Source: JBOGGX01 sp050744245 (GTDB lineage: Bacteria; Actinomycetota; Acidimicrobiia; Acidimicrobiales; JBOGGX01). From it: a stretch of 36,206 nucleotides of DNA. A program made the translations under genes and the position numbers. The number at the start of each line of letters is the position of its first letter. Within the stretch, counting starts at the first letter, position 1. Where the stretch lies: assembly GCA_050744245.1 (NCBI GenBank), contig JBOGGX010000072.1, positions 1 to 36,206 of the forward strand. The letters are read 5' to 3'. Of this stretch, positions 9,422 through 16,531 are shown piece after piece. Under the pieces are notes generated by a model. The model was given only the letters and a program-made list of their open reading frames with translations, had not been told where the DNA came from and searched no databases.

Positions 9422-9430
9422 TTGTCCACA
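9422..9430 (+). promoter_or_regulatory. DnaA-box match TTGTCCACA
   Basis: TTGTCCACA is an exact match to the preferred actinobacterial DnaA box. It is followed by GGT and TGTGG, so CCACA-GGT-TGTGG forms a small palindrome with a second, imperfect half box. Only this one exact box is seen in the intergenic region, too few for oriC itself. Confidence 0.4.
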
Positions 9431-9434
9431 GGTT

Positions 9435-10379
9435 GTGGGAAACCTCGTGAACGTGGGTAAGGAGCGGCCCCCGCCCCTACAGCCCGGCGACCGGGTGGCG
9501 GTCGTCGCCCCGAGCGGACCGTGCGAACCCGAGTGGTTGGCCGCCGGGTGCAAGCGGCTCGCCGACTTCGGCCTCGACGTGGTGGTCGGCGACCACGTCA
9601 CCGACCGGAGCCGCTACCTGGCCGGCGCCGACACCGAGCGAGCGGCCGACCTGGTCTCGGCGTGGGTCGACCCGGAGGTGCGGGCCGTCATCTGCGCCCG
9701 CGGCGGCTACGGGGCCGCCCGCATCCTGCCCCTGCTCGACTGGGAGGCGCTGGCCGCGGCCGCGGCCGGGCCGAAACTGCTGCACGGGTCGAGCGACGTG
9801 ACCGCCCTGCACACCGCATTCGGCGCCCGGCTCGGCGTGGTGACCAGCTTCGGGCCGATGCCGGCGAACCACCTGCTCGGCGGCGACCAGGCCGATGAGG
9901 CGTCGCTCGAACACCTGCGCCGGTCGTTGATGGACCCGGCGTCGGTCGGGCCCCTCGCCGGCACCCACGCCCTCCGCCCCGGCCGGGCCACGGGCCCGCT
10001 CGTCGGCGGCAACCTGTCGCTGTTGGCGGCGGCGGCCGGGACGCCGTGGGCCGCGCCGCCGGCCGATGGCTGCATCGTCCTGCTGGAGGACGTGGGCGAG
10101 GCGCCCTACCGCGTCGACCGGCTGCTCACCCAGCTGGCGCAGTCTGGCTGGTTCGCCGGGGTGGCCGGGATCGCCCTCGGATCGTGGGACGGCTGCGGCG
10201 ACGACGTCGAGGAGACCCTGGCCGAGCGGCTCGTTCCGCTCGGCGTGCCCATCCTCGCCGGGCTGGCCGTCGGCCACGGCCGGCCCCAGCTCACCGTCCC
10301 CCTCGGCGTCGAGGTCACCGTCGACGCCGATCCGGCCAGCCCCGGCACGCCGTCCCTCGACCTCCCCGCCCCAACGTGA
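9435..10379 (+). CDS. S66-family LD-carboxypeptidase (LdcA/MccF-like)
   Basis: The 314-residue protein belongs to the serine peptidase family S66, which either trims tetrapeptide stems of recycled murein at the L-D bond or inactivates microcin C-type peptide nucleotides. Visible features are the N-terminal LQPGDRVAVVAPSGP strand, CARGGYGAARILPLLDW, nucleophile Ser120 in GSSDVTALH, the Glu of LLEDVGEAPYRVDRLL, and the His of GLAVGHGRPQLT. Starts at GTG 9435, 9450 and 9456 are all in frame; homology begins only at about residue 15, so the later ones are equally likely. No clear ribosome-binding site. Its place after crgA and the murein cluster favours the cell-wall role. Confidence 0.88.
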   Translation: MGNLVNVGKERPPPLQPGDRVAVVAPSGPCEPEWLAAGCKRLADFGLDVVVGDHVTDRSRYLAGADTERAADLVSAWVDPEVRAVICARGGYGAARILPLLDWEALAAAAAGPKLLHGSSDVTALHTAFGARLGVVTSFGPMPANHLLGGDQADEASLEHLRRSLMDPASVGPLAGTHALRPGRATGPLVGGNLSLLAAAAGTPWAAPPADGCIVLLEDVGEAPYRVDRLLTQLAQSGWFAGVAGIALGSWDGCGDDVEETLAERLVPLGVPILAGLAVGHGRPQLTVPLGVEVTVDADPASPGTPSLDLPAPT

Positions 10380-10382
10380 CAC

Positions 10383-10408
10383 GCGTCCAAATTGTCCTTT
10401 AAGGACGC
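10383..10408. promoter_or_regulatory. Alternative hairpins between the S66 gene and the SARP remnant
   Basis: GTCCTT-T-AAGGAC (10394-10406) is a perfect palindrome. GCGTCC at 10383-10388 can instead pair with GGACGC at 10403-10408, so two hairpins compete for the same GGAC segment. It may be the terminator of the upstream gene or an operator of the downstream remnant. No T tract follows. Confidence 0.35.
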
Positions 10409-10475
10409 TGGGGGCCGGATAACGGACCTGAGCGCGCGCAAACGGTCGCGGCCAACTACTATTAGACATCCGGCC

Positions 10476-11203
10476 GTGGGCGGGCTGCGCATCCATGTCC
10501 TCGGCCCCTTGGAGGTCGACGGCGTCGACCCAACCGGACTCGGCAGCCGGAGGGCGAGGACCGTGCTCAGGCTGCTCGCCCTCGGACGGGGCCACCGGGT
10601 GTCGGTCGACCGGATCGCAGAGGTGCTGTGGGTCGACGCGCCGCCGGCCCGGCCGGGCGACCAGGTGGCGGTGCTGGTCAGCCGGCTGCGCCGAGTCCTC
10701 GGCTCGGATCGGCTCCCGCGAACCGATGCGGGCTACTCGCTGGCCGTCGATTGGTTCGACGTCGACGAACTCGGGGCCCGTGTGAATGAGGCCGCCGACC
10801 ACCTGGCCGCCGGACGCCTGGCCGCGGCGACCACGGTGAGCCGGGCCGCCCTCGCCCTGCTGCGGGGGGACTTCCTGGCTGACGAGCCCGACCCGTGGTG
10901 GGCCGGGCAGAGCGGGGCGGCGGTGGCTCGGCTGGTGGCGAGGTCCGGGATGGTCGGCGCCGAGGTCGCCCTCGACAGCGGCGATCCGCTCGGAGCGGCC
11001 GACCGGGCGGGGGCCGCCCTCGACCACGACCCCTTCGACGAGGCCGCCCTCCGCCTGCTCATGCGGGCCCACGCCGCCGCCGGGCGACCGGCCTCGGCGC
11101 TGGCGGCGTACGCCGACACGAGGCTCGGCTCGCCGACGAGCTCGGGGTGAGCCCGACGCCCGAGACCGAGGCCCTGCACACGGCGCTGCTCCGGGACGAG
11201 CTC
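10476..11203 (+). pseudogene. Remnant of a SARP-type (OmpR-like HTH plus BTAD) regulator, frameshifted and truncated
   Basis: From GTG 10476 the frame encodes a winged-helix DNA-binding domain (GLRIHVLGPLEV, RRARTVLRLLAL, VSVDRIAEVLW, VAVLVSRLRRVLG) followed by a bacterial transcriptional activation domain (GDFLADEP, ALDHDPFDEAALRLLMRAHA, ASALAAYADTR). The frame stops at 11150, but the expected continuation LADELGVSPTPETEALHTAL is encoded in the next frame, so a one-base indel near 11118-11130 has broken the gene. Homology then ends abruptly at about 11203, where a methyltransferase fragment begins; AfsR-type relatives would continue into an ATPase domain. A TTG at 10392 would extend the frame but adds no homology. 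Confidence 0.8.
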
Positions 11204-11713
11204 GTCGACCATCCTCATGGCGCAGGCGAATCCCGCCTCGCGGTTCTGGGGCTTCGACTACCACGCCGGGTCGATCGAGGCGGCCCGCGAGGCCGCGGCC
11301 GAGGCCGGTGTCGGCGACCGGGTCGCGTTCGAGGTGGCCGGGGCGAACGACTTCCCCGGCGACCGGTACGACCTGTTGTGCATCTTCGACGCCCTGCACG
11401 ACATGGGCGACCCGGTCGGGGCGGCGCGGCACATCCTGAGGGTGCTCGCCGACGACGGGGCCCGGCTGCTGGTCGAGCCGCAGGCGGGCGACCGGCTGGA
11501 GGACAACCTCAACCCGTGGGCCCGATCTTCTACTCGGCGTCGACGTGCATCTGCGCCCCCAACGCCCTGACCCAGAACGGCGGCGGCCACCGGCCGCTCG
11601 GCGCCCAGGCCGGCCCGGGCCGGCTGCGGAACGTGGTGGAGGCGGCCGGCTTCACCCGGTTCCGCTGGGCTGCCGAGACACCGTTCAACGTGGTGCTCGA
11701 CATCCGCCCCTGA
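11199..11713 (+). pseudogene. Remnant of a SAM-dependent methyltransferase, 5' truncated and frameshifted
   Basis: Homology to class I methyltransferases begins in mid-domain with SSTILMAQANPASRFWGFDY (11199 onward); the glycine-rich SAM-binding motif expected just before it is missing. It continues with VAFEVAGANDFPGDRYDLLC and HDMGDPVGAARHILRVL, then shifts frame near 11515-11520, where a CCC run seems to lack one C. The rest (GPIFYSASTCICAPNALTQN, then FTRFRWAAETPFNVVLDIRP) is in the next frame and stops at 11713. Together with the SARP remnant this looks like one deletion that removed the end of one gene and the start of another. Confidence 0.75.
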
Positions 11714-11782
11714 GCCGTCGCCCCTCCTCCGAATGTGCGATGGCACATCGCGAACTGCGCGAGCTTCCACCGCAGGTTCGAG

Positions 11783-12037
11783 TCAGTCGTCGATCGGGGC
11801 GTCCAGCTCCATGTCTTCGAGACAGTGCCGAGGCGGCTCGGGGATCTCGTCGTTGGCCCTGGTCATCCGGACCTCAGTGCCGCAGATCGGGCAGCGGTAG
11901 GTGATGCGGACCCGGCGCAGCTCGCCGGGGGGCGGCGGCTCGGGCACCGGCCGGGCGAACGACCGCAGAACGATCAGCCCGATCCGCAGGATCAGGAGCC
12001 CGAGCCCGATGGCCAGGATGATCTTCACGATTCCCAT
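11783..12037 (-). CDS. Small membrane protein with a C-terminal zinc ribbon
   Basis: The 84-residue product has one N-terminal membrane helix (about residues 4-25, VKIILAIGLGLLILRIGLIV), a proline-rich stretch, and then YRCPICGTEVRMT...PPRHCLEDMEL. The CPIC pair with a distal HC looks like a metal-binding ribbon facing the cytoplasm. The ATG at 12037 follows a TAGCCT element by 11 bases. It stands alone between the methyltransferase remnant and the thiolase gene, in the thiolase direction. The function is unknown. Confidence 0.78.
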   Translation of the reverse strand: MGIVKIILAIGLGLLILRIGLIVLRSFARPVPEPPPPGELRRVRITYRCPICGTEVRMTRANDEIPEPPRHCLEDMELDAPIDD

Positions 12038-12093
12038 GACGCCCGATCAGGCTACGCCGATCGTTCTGTGGAGAGTTGCGCGCGCTAGTCGAG

Positions 12094-12120
12094 CCAAAAC
12101 CGACACAGAGGCCGTTTTGG
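12094..12120. repeat. Dispersed palindromic intergenic repeat, copy 2 (terminator-like)
   Basis: The ends CCAAAAC and GTTTTGG are perfectly complementary around a 13-base loop containing GACACAGAGG. Its core is nearly identical to copy 1 at 6277-6301 in reverse orientation. It lies 17 bases from the 3' end of the thiolase gene and could terminate it. Confidence 0.6.
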
Positions 12121-12136
12121 GTGGGGGCCGGGCGGG

Positions 12137-13348
12137 TCAGCCCAGGCGTTCGATGATGAAGGCGTTGGCCAGGCCGCCGCCCTCGCACATCGTCTGCAGG
12201 CCGTACCGGCCGCCCGTGCGCTCGAGCTCGTTGAGCAGCGTCGTGGCCAGGCGGGCGCCCGACGCACCGAGCGGGTGCCCGAGGGCGATGGCGCCGCCGT
12301 TCACGTTGACCCGGTCGAGGTCGGCGTCGACCTCCTTCTCCCACGCCAGCACGACCGCGGCGAACGCCTCGTTGATCTCGACCAGGTCGATCCGGTCGAG
12401 GTCGAGCTTGGCCCGCTCGAGCACCTTCTTCGTCGCCGGGATCGGTGCGGTGAGCATCAGTACCGGGTCGGCCCCGGCCACGGTGAACTCGACGAATCGC
12501 GCCCGCGGCGGGAGCCCCAACGCGTTCGCCTTCTCCTCGCTCATGATCAGCAGGGCGGCGGCGCCGTCGGTGATCTGCGACGAGTTGCCCGCGGTGACCC
12601 GTCCGTCGGCCTTGAACGCCGGCTTCAGGTTGGCCAGCGCCTCGAGCGACGTCTCCCGGATGCCCTCGTCGGTGCTCACCAGCTCGCCGGTGTCGACCAC
12701 GGCGCCCGACTCGCGGTCGAGCCGGATCTGGCGCACGGGCACGATCTCGTTGTCGTACCGGCCCTCGTCGCGGGCCCGGGCCGCGAACTGCTGGCTGCGC
12801 AGCCCGTACTCGTCGAGTTGCTCACGGGACAGATCCCACCGCTCGGCGATGATCTCGGCCGAGATGCCCTGGGGGACAAGGCCCTTGTAGCCCGGGAGGT
12901 ACTCGGTCTCGGCGTAGCGCTCGACCATCGCCTTCCCGAACGGCATGCCGTACTTGCCTTCGGCCAGCGATGCGCCCATCGGCACTCTGGTCATCGACTC
13001 GATCCCGCCCGCGATGGCCACGTCGTAGGCGCCGGCGATCACGCCCTGGGCCGCGAAGTGGGTGGCCTGCTGGGACGAGCCGCACTGCCGGTCGACGGAA
13101 GTGGCGGGCACGGACTCTGGGAACCCGGCGCCAAGCACGGCGTTGCGGGCGACGTTCAGCGCCTGCTCGCCCACCTGCATGACCGACCCCAGGATGACGT
13201 CGTCGACGATGGCCGGGTCGAGGTCGTTGCGCTCCACCAACGCCTTCAGCGGCTGGGCCGCCAGGTCGACGGGATGCCACCCGGAGAAGTTGCCGTTGCG
13301 CCGACCCATCGGCGTGCGCACGGCATCGACGATCACTGCGGTTGCCAT
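12137..13348 (-). CDS. Acetyl-CoA acyltransferase (thiolase)
   Basis: The 403-residue thiolase cleaves 3-ketoacyl-CoA with CoA in beta-oxidation, or condenses acetyl-CoA in the reverse reaction. The nucleophile Cys89 (VDRQCGSSQQA), the GNSSQITDGAA segment, NGGAIALGHPLGASGAR with the catalytic His, and CEGGGLANA with the second Cys are all present. ATG 13348 is chosen because AAGGAG lies seven bases upstream and homology starts at once (MATAVIVDAVRTPMG). A 42-residue upstream extension in the same frame is not supported. Divergent from the acyl-CoA ligase across 116 bp with a shared operator, suggesting joint control. Confidence 0.94.
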   Translation of the reverse strand: MATAVIVDAVRTPMGRRNGNFSGWHPVDLAAQPLKALVERNDLDPAIVDDVILGSVMQVGEQALNVARNAVLGAGFPESVPATSVDRQCGSSQQATHFAAQGVIAGAYDVAIAGGIESMTRVPMGASLAEGKYGMPFGKAMVERYAETEYLPGYKGLVPQGISAEIIAERWDLSREQLDEYGLRSQQFAARARDEGRYDNEIVPVRQIRLDRESGAVVDTGELVSTDEGIRETSLEALANLKPAFKADGRVTAGNSSQITDGAAALLIMSEEKANALGLPPRARFVEFTVAGADPVLMLTAPIPATKKVLERAKLDLDRIDLVEINEAFAAVVLAWEKEVDADLDRVNVNGGAIALGHPLGASGARLATTLLNELERTGGRYGLQTMCEGGGLANAFIIERLG

Positions 13349-13397
13349 CGAGCGGCTCCTTCCAGAAGCGTCCTGCGACGTCCTCGTACAACCCGAA

Positions 13398-13415
13398 CTT
13401 GACTGGTCGGTCAAG
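13398..13415. promoter_or_regulatory. TetR-type operator between thiolase and acyl-CoA ligase genes
   Basis: CTTGACTGGTCGGTCAAG has perfect six-base arms (CTTGAC / GTCAAG) and the TGGTCGGT core common in TetR-family operators of actinobacterial lipid genes. Both arms contain a -35-like TTGAC on opposite strands, so a single dimer could repress both genes. The cognate repressor is not in the window, unless it is the partial TetR at the left edge, whose own operator is different. Confidence 0.55.
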
Positions 13416-13464
13416 AGTGTGCCCGCGGGGCTCGGCCGAGCGCAACCTGCCATCATGGGCGGCC

Positions 13465-15285
13465 ATGACGACATGGGTGACGAGCGAAGAGTTGGCCCAG
13501 GACGTCGAGGGCCAGACCCTCACGACCCTGTTCCTGGCCACGGTCGAGCAGCACCGCGACGTGGTCGCGCTGCGCTGGCGCAACGACGACGGAAGCTGGG
13601 GCGAGTGGACCTACGGCGACTACGCCGACCGGGTCGCCCGCGCCACCACCGGCCTGCGCGAGCTGGGCGTTTCGCCCGGCGACCGCATCGTGTTGATGTT
13701 CAGGAACGTGGCCGAGTTCCACGTGCTCGACCTGGCCACCGTCTTCTGCGGGGCGACCCCGGTGTCGATCTACAACTCGTCCTCGCCCGAGCAGATCACC
13801 TACCTGGCCGGGCACTGCCAGGCCAAGGGTGCGTTCGTAGAGAACATCGACTTCCTCGAGCGCTTCCTGAAGGTCAAGGAGGAGATCCCGAAGCTGGAGT
13901 GGCTCGGCATCCTCGACGACCCCGGCGGGCTGGCCGGCCCCGACGTCGTCACCTACGACGCCCTGCTCGACCACGGGCCGACCGATCTCGTCACCGCGGC
14001 CCAGCTCGTCGTTCCCGACACGCTGGCCACCATCATCTACACGTCGGGGACGACCGGGCCGCCGAAGGGTGTGATGATCAACCACTTCAACGTGGTCTTC
14101 ACCGCCGAGAGCCTGATCCGGACGATCGACAAGCCGCGTGAGCAGCTCGCGGGCTTCCGCCTGATCTCGTACCTGCCGATGGCCCACATCGCGGAGCGGA
14201 TGACGAGCCACTACGCGGGTATCAGCGCGGGCTACGAGGTCACCTGCTGTCCCGACCTGACCCAGCTGGCCGAGTTCCTGCGGGAGACAGGGCCCAACCT
14301 CGTGTTCGGCGTGCCTCGCGTGTGGGAGAAGCTCTACGCCGGCGTGCAGGCGGCGCTGGCCGCCGACCCCGAGAAGAAGCAGAAGTTCGACGAGGGCGTC
14401 GAGGCGGCCAAGCCCATCGCCCTGGCTCGATCCCGGGGCGAGGCCACCGACGAGCAGAACGAGATGTGGGACTTCCTCCAGGCCGTCGCGTTCGGTCCGG
14501 TGCGCGAGCTCATCGGGCTGGACCAGACCGAGTACGCCATCACCGGCGCAGCCCCGATCCCCTCGATGCTCATCGAGTGGTTCAACGCCCTGGGTGTGCC
14601 CCTGTCAGAGGTCTACGGGTTGTCGGAGACGACGGGCCCAATGACCTTGACGGTGCGCAGGATCAAGCCGGGCTCGGTCGGCCCCGCCATTCCCGGCTGC
14701 GAGGTGGCCCTGGCCGACGACGGCGAGATCATCTGCCGCGGCGGCAACGTCTTCGCCGGCTACCTCGACGACCCGGCCCGCACGGCCGAGGCCATCGACG
14801 CCGAGGGCTGGTTCCATTCGGGCGACATCGGCCAGGTCGACGACGACGGCTACTACACGGTCGTCGACCGCAAGAAGGAGCTCATCATCACCGCCGGGGG
14901 CAAGAACATCAGCCCGGCCAACCTCGAGGCCGCGCTGAAGACGATCCCGATCGTGGCCCAGGCCTGCGCCATCGGCGACAGCAAGCCGTTCGTCGCCGCC
15001 CTGCTCGTGCTCGATCCGGAGGTGGCCCCGGCGTGGGCCCGCCAGCACGGCATCGAGTTCGGCACGCTCGACGACCTGGCCGACCATCCAGAGGTTTTGG
15101 CCGAGATCGAGCGGGGCCTGGAGGAGTCGATGAAGCCGTTCAACCGGGCCGAGCAGGTCAAGCGGTTCACCATCCTGCCCGGCGAGTGGCTGCCCGACTC
15201 CGAGGAGCTCACGCCGACGATGAAGCTCAAGCGGCGCGGCGTCCACTCGAAGTACGCGGCCGAGATCGACGCGCTCTACGGCTGA
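13465..15285 (+). CDS. Long-chain fatty acyl-CoA ligase (FadD15-like AMP-binding enzyme)
   Basis: The 606-residue enzyme activates fatty acids to acyl-CoA through an acyl-adenylate. Motifs in order: P-loop TIIYTSGTTGPPKGVMINH, YLPMAHIAERM, the substrate-site YGLSETTGPMT, and GWFHSGDIGQVDDDGYY with DRKKELIITAGGKNISPAN, which includes the conserved hinge and lysine region. Size and motifs match the bacterial FadD15/long-chain group. ATG 13465 is preferred over an upstream in-frame start because homology begins there and the longer version would run through the operator. It supplies acyl-CoA for the divergent thiolase pathway. Confidence 0.93.
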   Translation: MTTWVTSEELAQDVEGQTLTTLFLATVEQHRDVVALRWRNDDGSWGEWTYGDYADRVARATTGLRELGVSPGDRIVLMFRNVAEFHVLDLATVFCGATPVSIYNSSSPEQITYLAGHCQAKGAFVENIDFLERFLKVKEEIPKLEWLGILDDPGGLAGPDVVTYDALLDHGPTDLVTAAQLVVPDTLATIIYTSGTTGPPKGVMINHFNVVFTAESLIRTIDKPREQLAGFRLISYLPMAHIAERMTSHYAGISAGYEVTCCPDLTQLAEFLRETGPNLVFGVPRVWEKLYAGVQAALAADPEKKQKFDEGVEAAKPIALARSRGEATDEQNEMWDFLQAVAFGPVRELIGLDQTEYAITGAAPIPSMLIEWFNALGVPLSEVYGLSETTGPMTLTVRRIKPGSVGPAIPGCEVALADDGEIICRGGNVFAGYLDDPARTAEAIDAEGWFHSGDIGQVDDDGYYTVVDRKKELIITAGGKNISPANLEAALKTIPIVAQACAIGDSKPFVAALLVLDPEVAPAWARQHGIEFGTLDDLADHPEVLAEIERGLEESMKPFNRAEQVKRFTILPGEWLPDSEELTPTMKLKRRGVHSKYAAEIDALYG

Positions 15286-15328
15286 GCGACCGTCGCTGGC
15301 CGGCGCCCTGCTGGCCGCCACCGCAGGG

Positions 15329-16183
15329 GTGTCGTACGGCGTCACCGTGATCATGGGGAAGGTGTTGGCCGACCGCGGGGTCGACAGCGCCACGGCCCTC
15401 GGCATCCGGTTCCTGCTCGCCGCCGCGCTGCTGGCCCTGTTGCAGCTCGGTCGGCGGGAACCGATGACGCCGCTGCGAACAGAGTGGCTGGCGATCATCC
15501 TGCTCGGGGCGGTCCTGTACAGCATCCAGGCCACGTCGTTCTACTTTGGACTACAGCACATGGGCGCGGCCGCCGTCAGCCTGATTGCCTACTGCTATCC
15601 GGCGCTGGTGGTGGTGGTCGAGCTGCTCAGGGGCGACCTGCGCCTGTCGACCAGGCTGGTCACCGCGATCGTCCTGTCGACGGCCGGTGTGGCTGCGGTG
15701 GCCACCGCAGGGGGCGACACCCGGATCACGACGCTCGGCGTGCTCGGCGCCTTGGGTGCCGCGGTCGGGTTCGCGGCCTATGTGCTCATCAGCCACCGGT
15801 TCGTGTCCACGAGCGACCCATGGGCCATCGCCATATGGATCGCGCTGTCGGCCGGCGCAGCCACCCTTGGGCGAGGAGTGGCCGCCGGCGTCGTCGAGTG
15901 GCCGGCCTGGTCGACGGTACTGCCCTTCCTGGGCTACGGCCTCGCTACCGGTGTCGCGTTCGCCTCGCTGTACGCCGGCCTGCGCCGACTCGGCCCGACC
16001 CGCACGTCGATCTGGCTCAACCTGGAGGCGGTCACCGCGGTCGTCCTCGCCGGCGTCTTACTCGGCGAGCGGTTGCTGGCGCTGCAGCTCGTCGGGGGGA
16101 TGGCCGTTGCCACGGGCGCGGTCCTGGCCACCCTGGCATCGGCCCGGGCCGCCCCCGACATGGCCGAGGCACCACCCGGCTGA
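15329..16183 (+). CDS. EamA/DMT-superfamily transporter
   Basis: The 284-residue protein has about ten membrane helices arranged as two EamA repeats, for example LGIRFLLAAALLALLQLG, WLAIILLGAVLYSIQATSFY and the end helix LVGGMAVATGAVLATL. Such proteins export metabolites or amino acids; the substrate is unknown. The start is doubtful. GTG 15329 cuts the first helix in half; the frame stays open upstream to 15224 and codes for a better helix (LAGALLAATAGV) but has no ATG, GTG or TTG there, only CTG at 15296. Either CTG is used or the original start has been lost. It follows the ligase gene by only 43 bp. Confidence 0.82.
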   Translation: MSYGVTVIMGKVLADRGVDSATALGIRFLLAAALLALLQLGRREPMTPLRTEWLAIILLGAVLYSIQATSFYFGLQHMGAAAVSLIAYCYPALVVVVELLRGDLRLSTRLVTAIVLSTAGVAAVATAGGDTRITTLGVLGALGAAVGFAAYVLISHRFVSTSDPWAIAIWIALSAGAATLGRGVAAGVVEWPAWSTVLPFLGYGLATGVAFASLYAGLRRLGPTRTSIWLNLEAVTAVVLAGVLLGERLLALQLVGGMAVATGAVLATLASARAAPDMAEAPPG

Positions 16184-16186
16184 GGG

Positions 16187-16528
16187 CTGCGCCGCATCGC
16201 CGACGCCCGCCCGCAGGGTGCACGTCGTGGCGACACCTGCACCCACCTCGACGCGTCCACCGACCCGGCGCCGACGCCTCGCCCGCCCGCCGGCTGCTCT
16301 GAGTGCGAGGCAACGGGGATCCAGTGGGTCCACCTCCGGCTGTGCCTCGAGTGCGGACACGTCGGGTGTTGCGACAGTTCCCCGGGTCGCAACGCCACCG
16401 GCCACTTCAGGGCCGAGGGCCATCCGCTCGTCCGGTCGTTCGAGCCGGGTGAGGACTGGTGGTGGTGCTACGCCGACGACCTGTTCTTCGAGGTGGCGGG
16501 GGCGCCGCCGGCGCCGTCACATCCGTAG
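16187..16528 (+). CDS. UBP-type zinc-finger protein, no standard start codon
   Basis: This frame, identical in phase to the EamA gene and directly after its TGA, encodes a complete UBP-type zinc finger. Visible ligands are CTHLD, then GCSECEATG, WVHLRLCLECGHVGCCDSS, and HFRAEGHPLVRSFEPGEDWW, ending WWWCYADDLFFEVAG and a TAG at 16526. Bacterial proteins of this kind are about 90-120 residues, so the length fits. Between the EamA stop and the first Cys there is no ATG, GTG or TTG; the only plausible initiator is CTG 16187. It may be started at CTG, read through from EamA, or be a gene with a damaged start. The homology itself is strong. Confidence 0.75.
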   Translation: MRRIADARPQGARRGDTCTHLDASTDPAPTPRPPAGCSECEATGIQWVHLRLCLECGHVGCCDSSPGRNATGHFRAEGHPLVRSFEPGEDWWWCYADDLFFEVAGAPPAPSHP

Positions 16529-16531
16529 AGG

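Noticed and set aside
9398..9430. Chromosome replication origin
   Set aside because: One exact DnaA box is not enough; no cluster of boxes, no AT-rich unwinding region and no dnaA/dnaN nearby.
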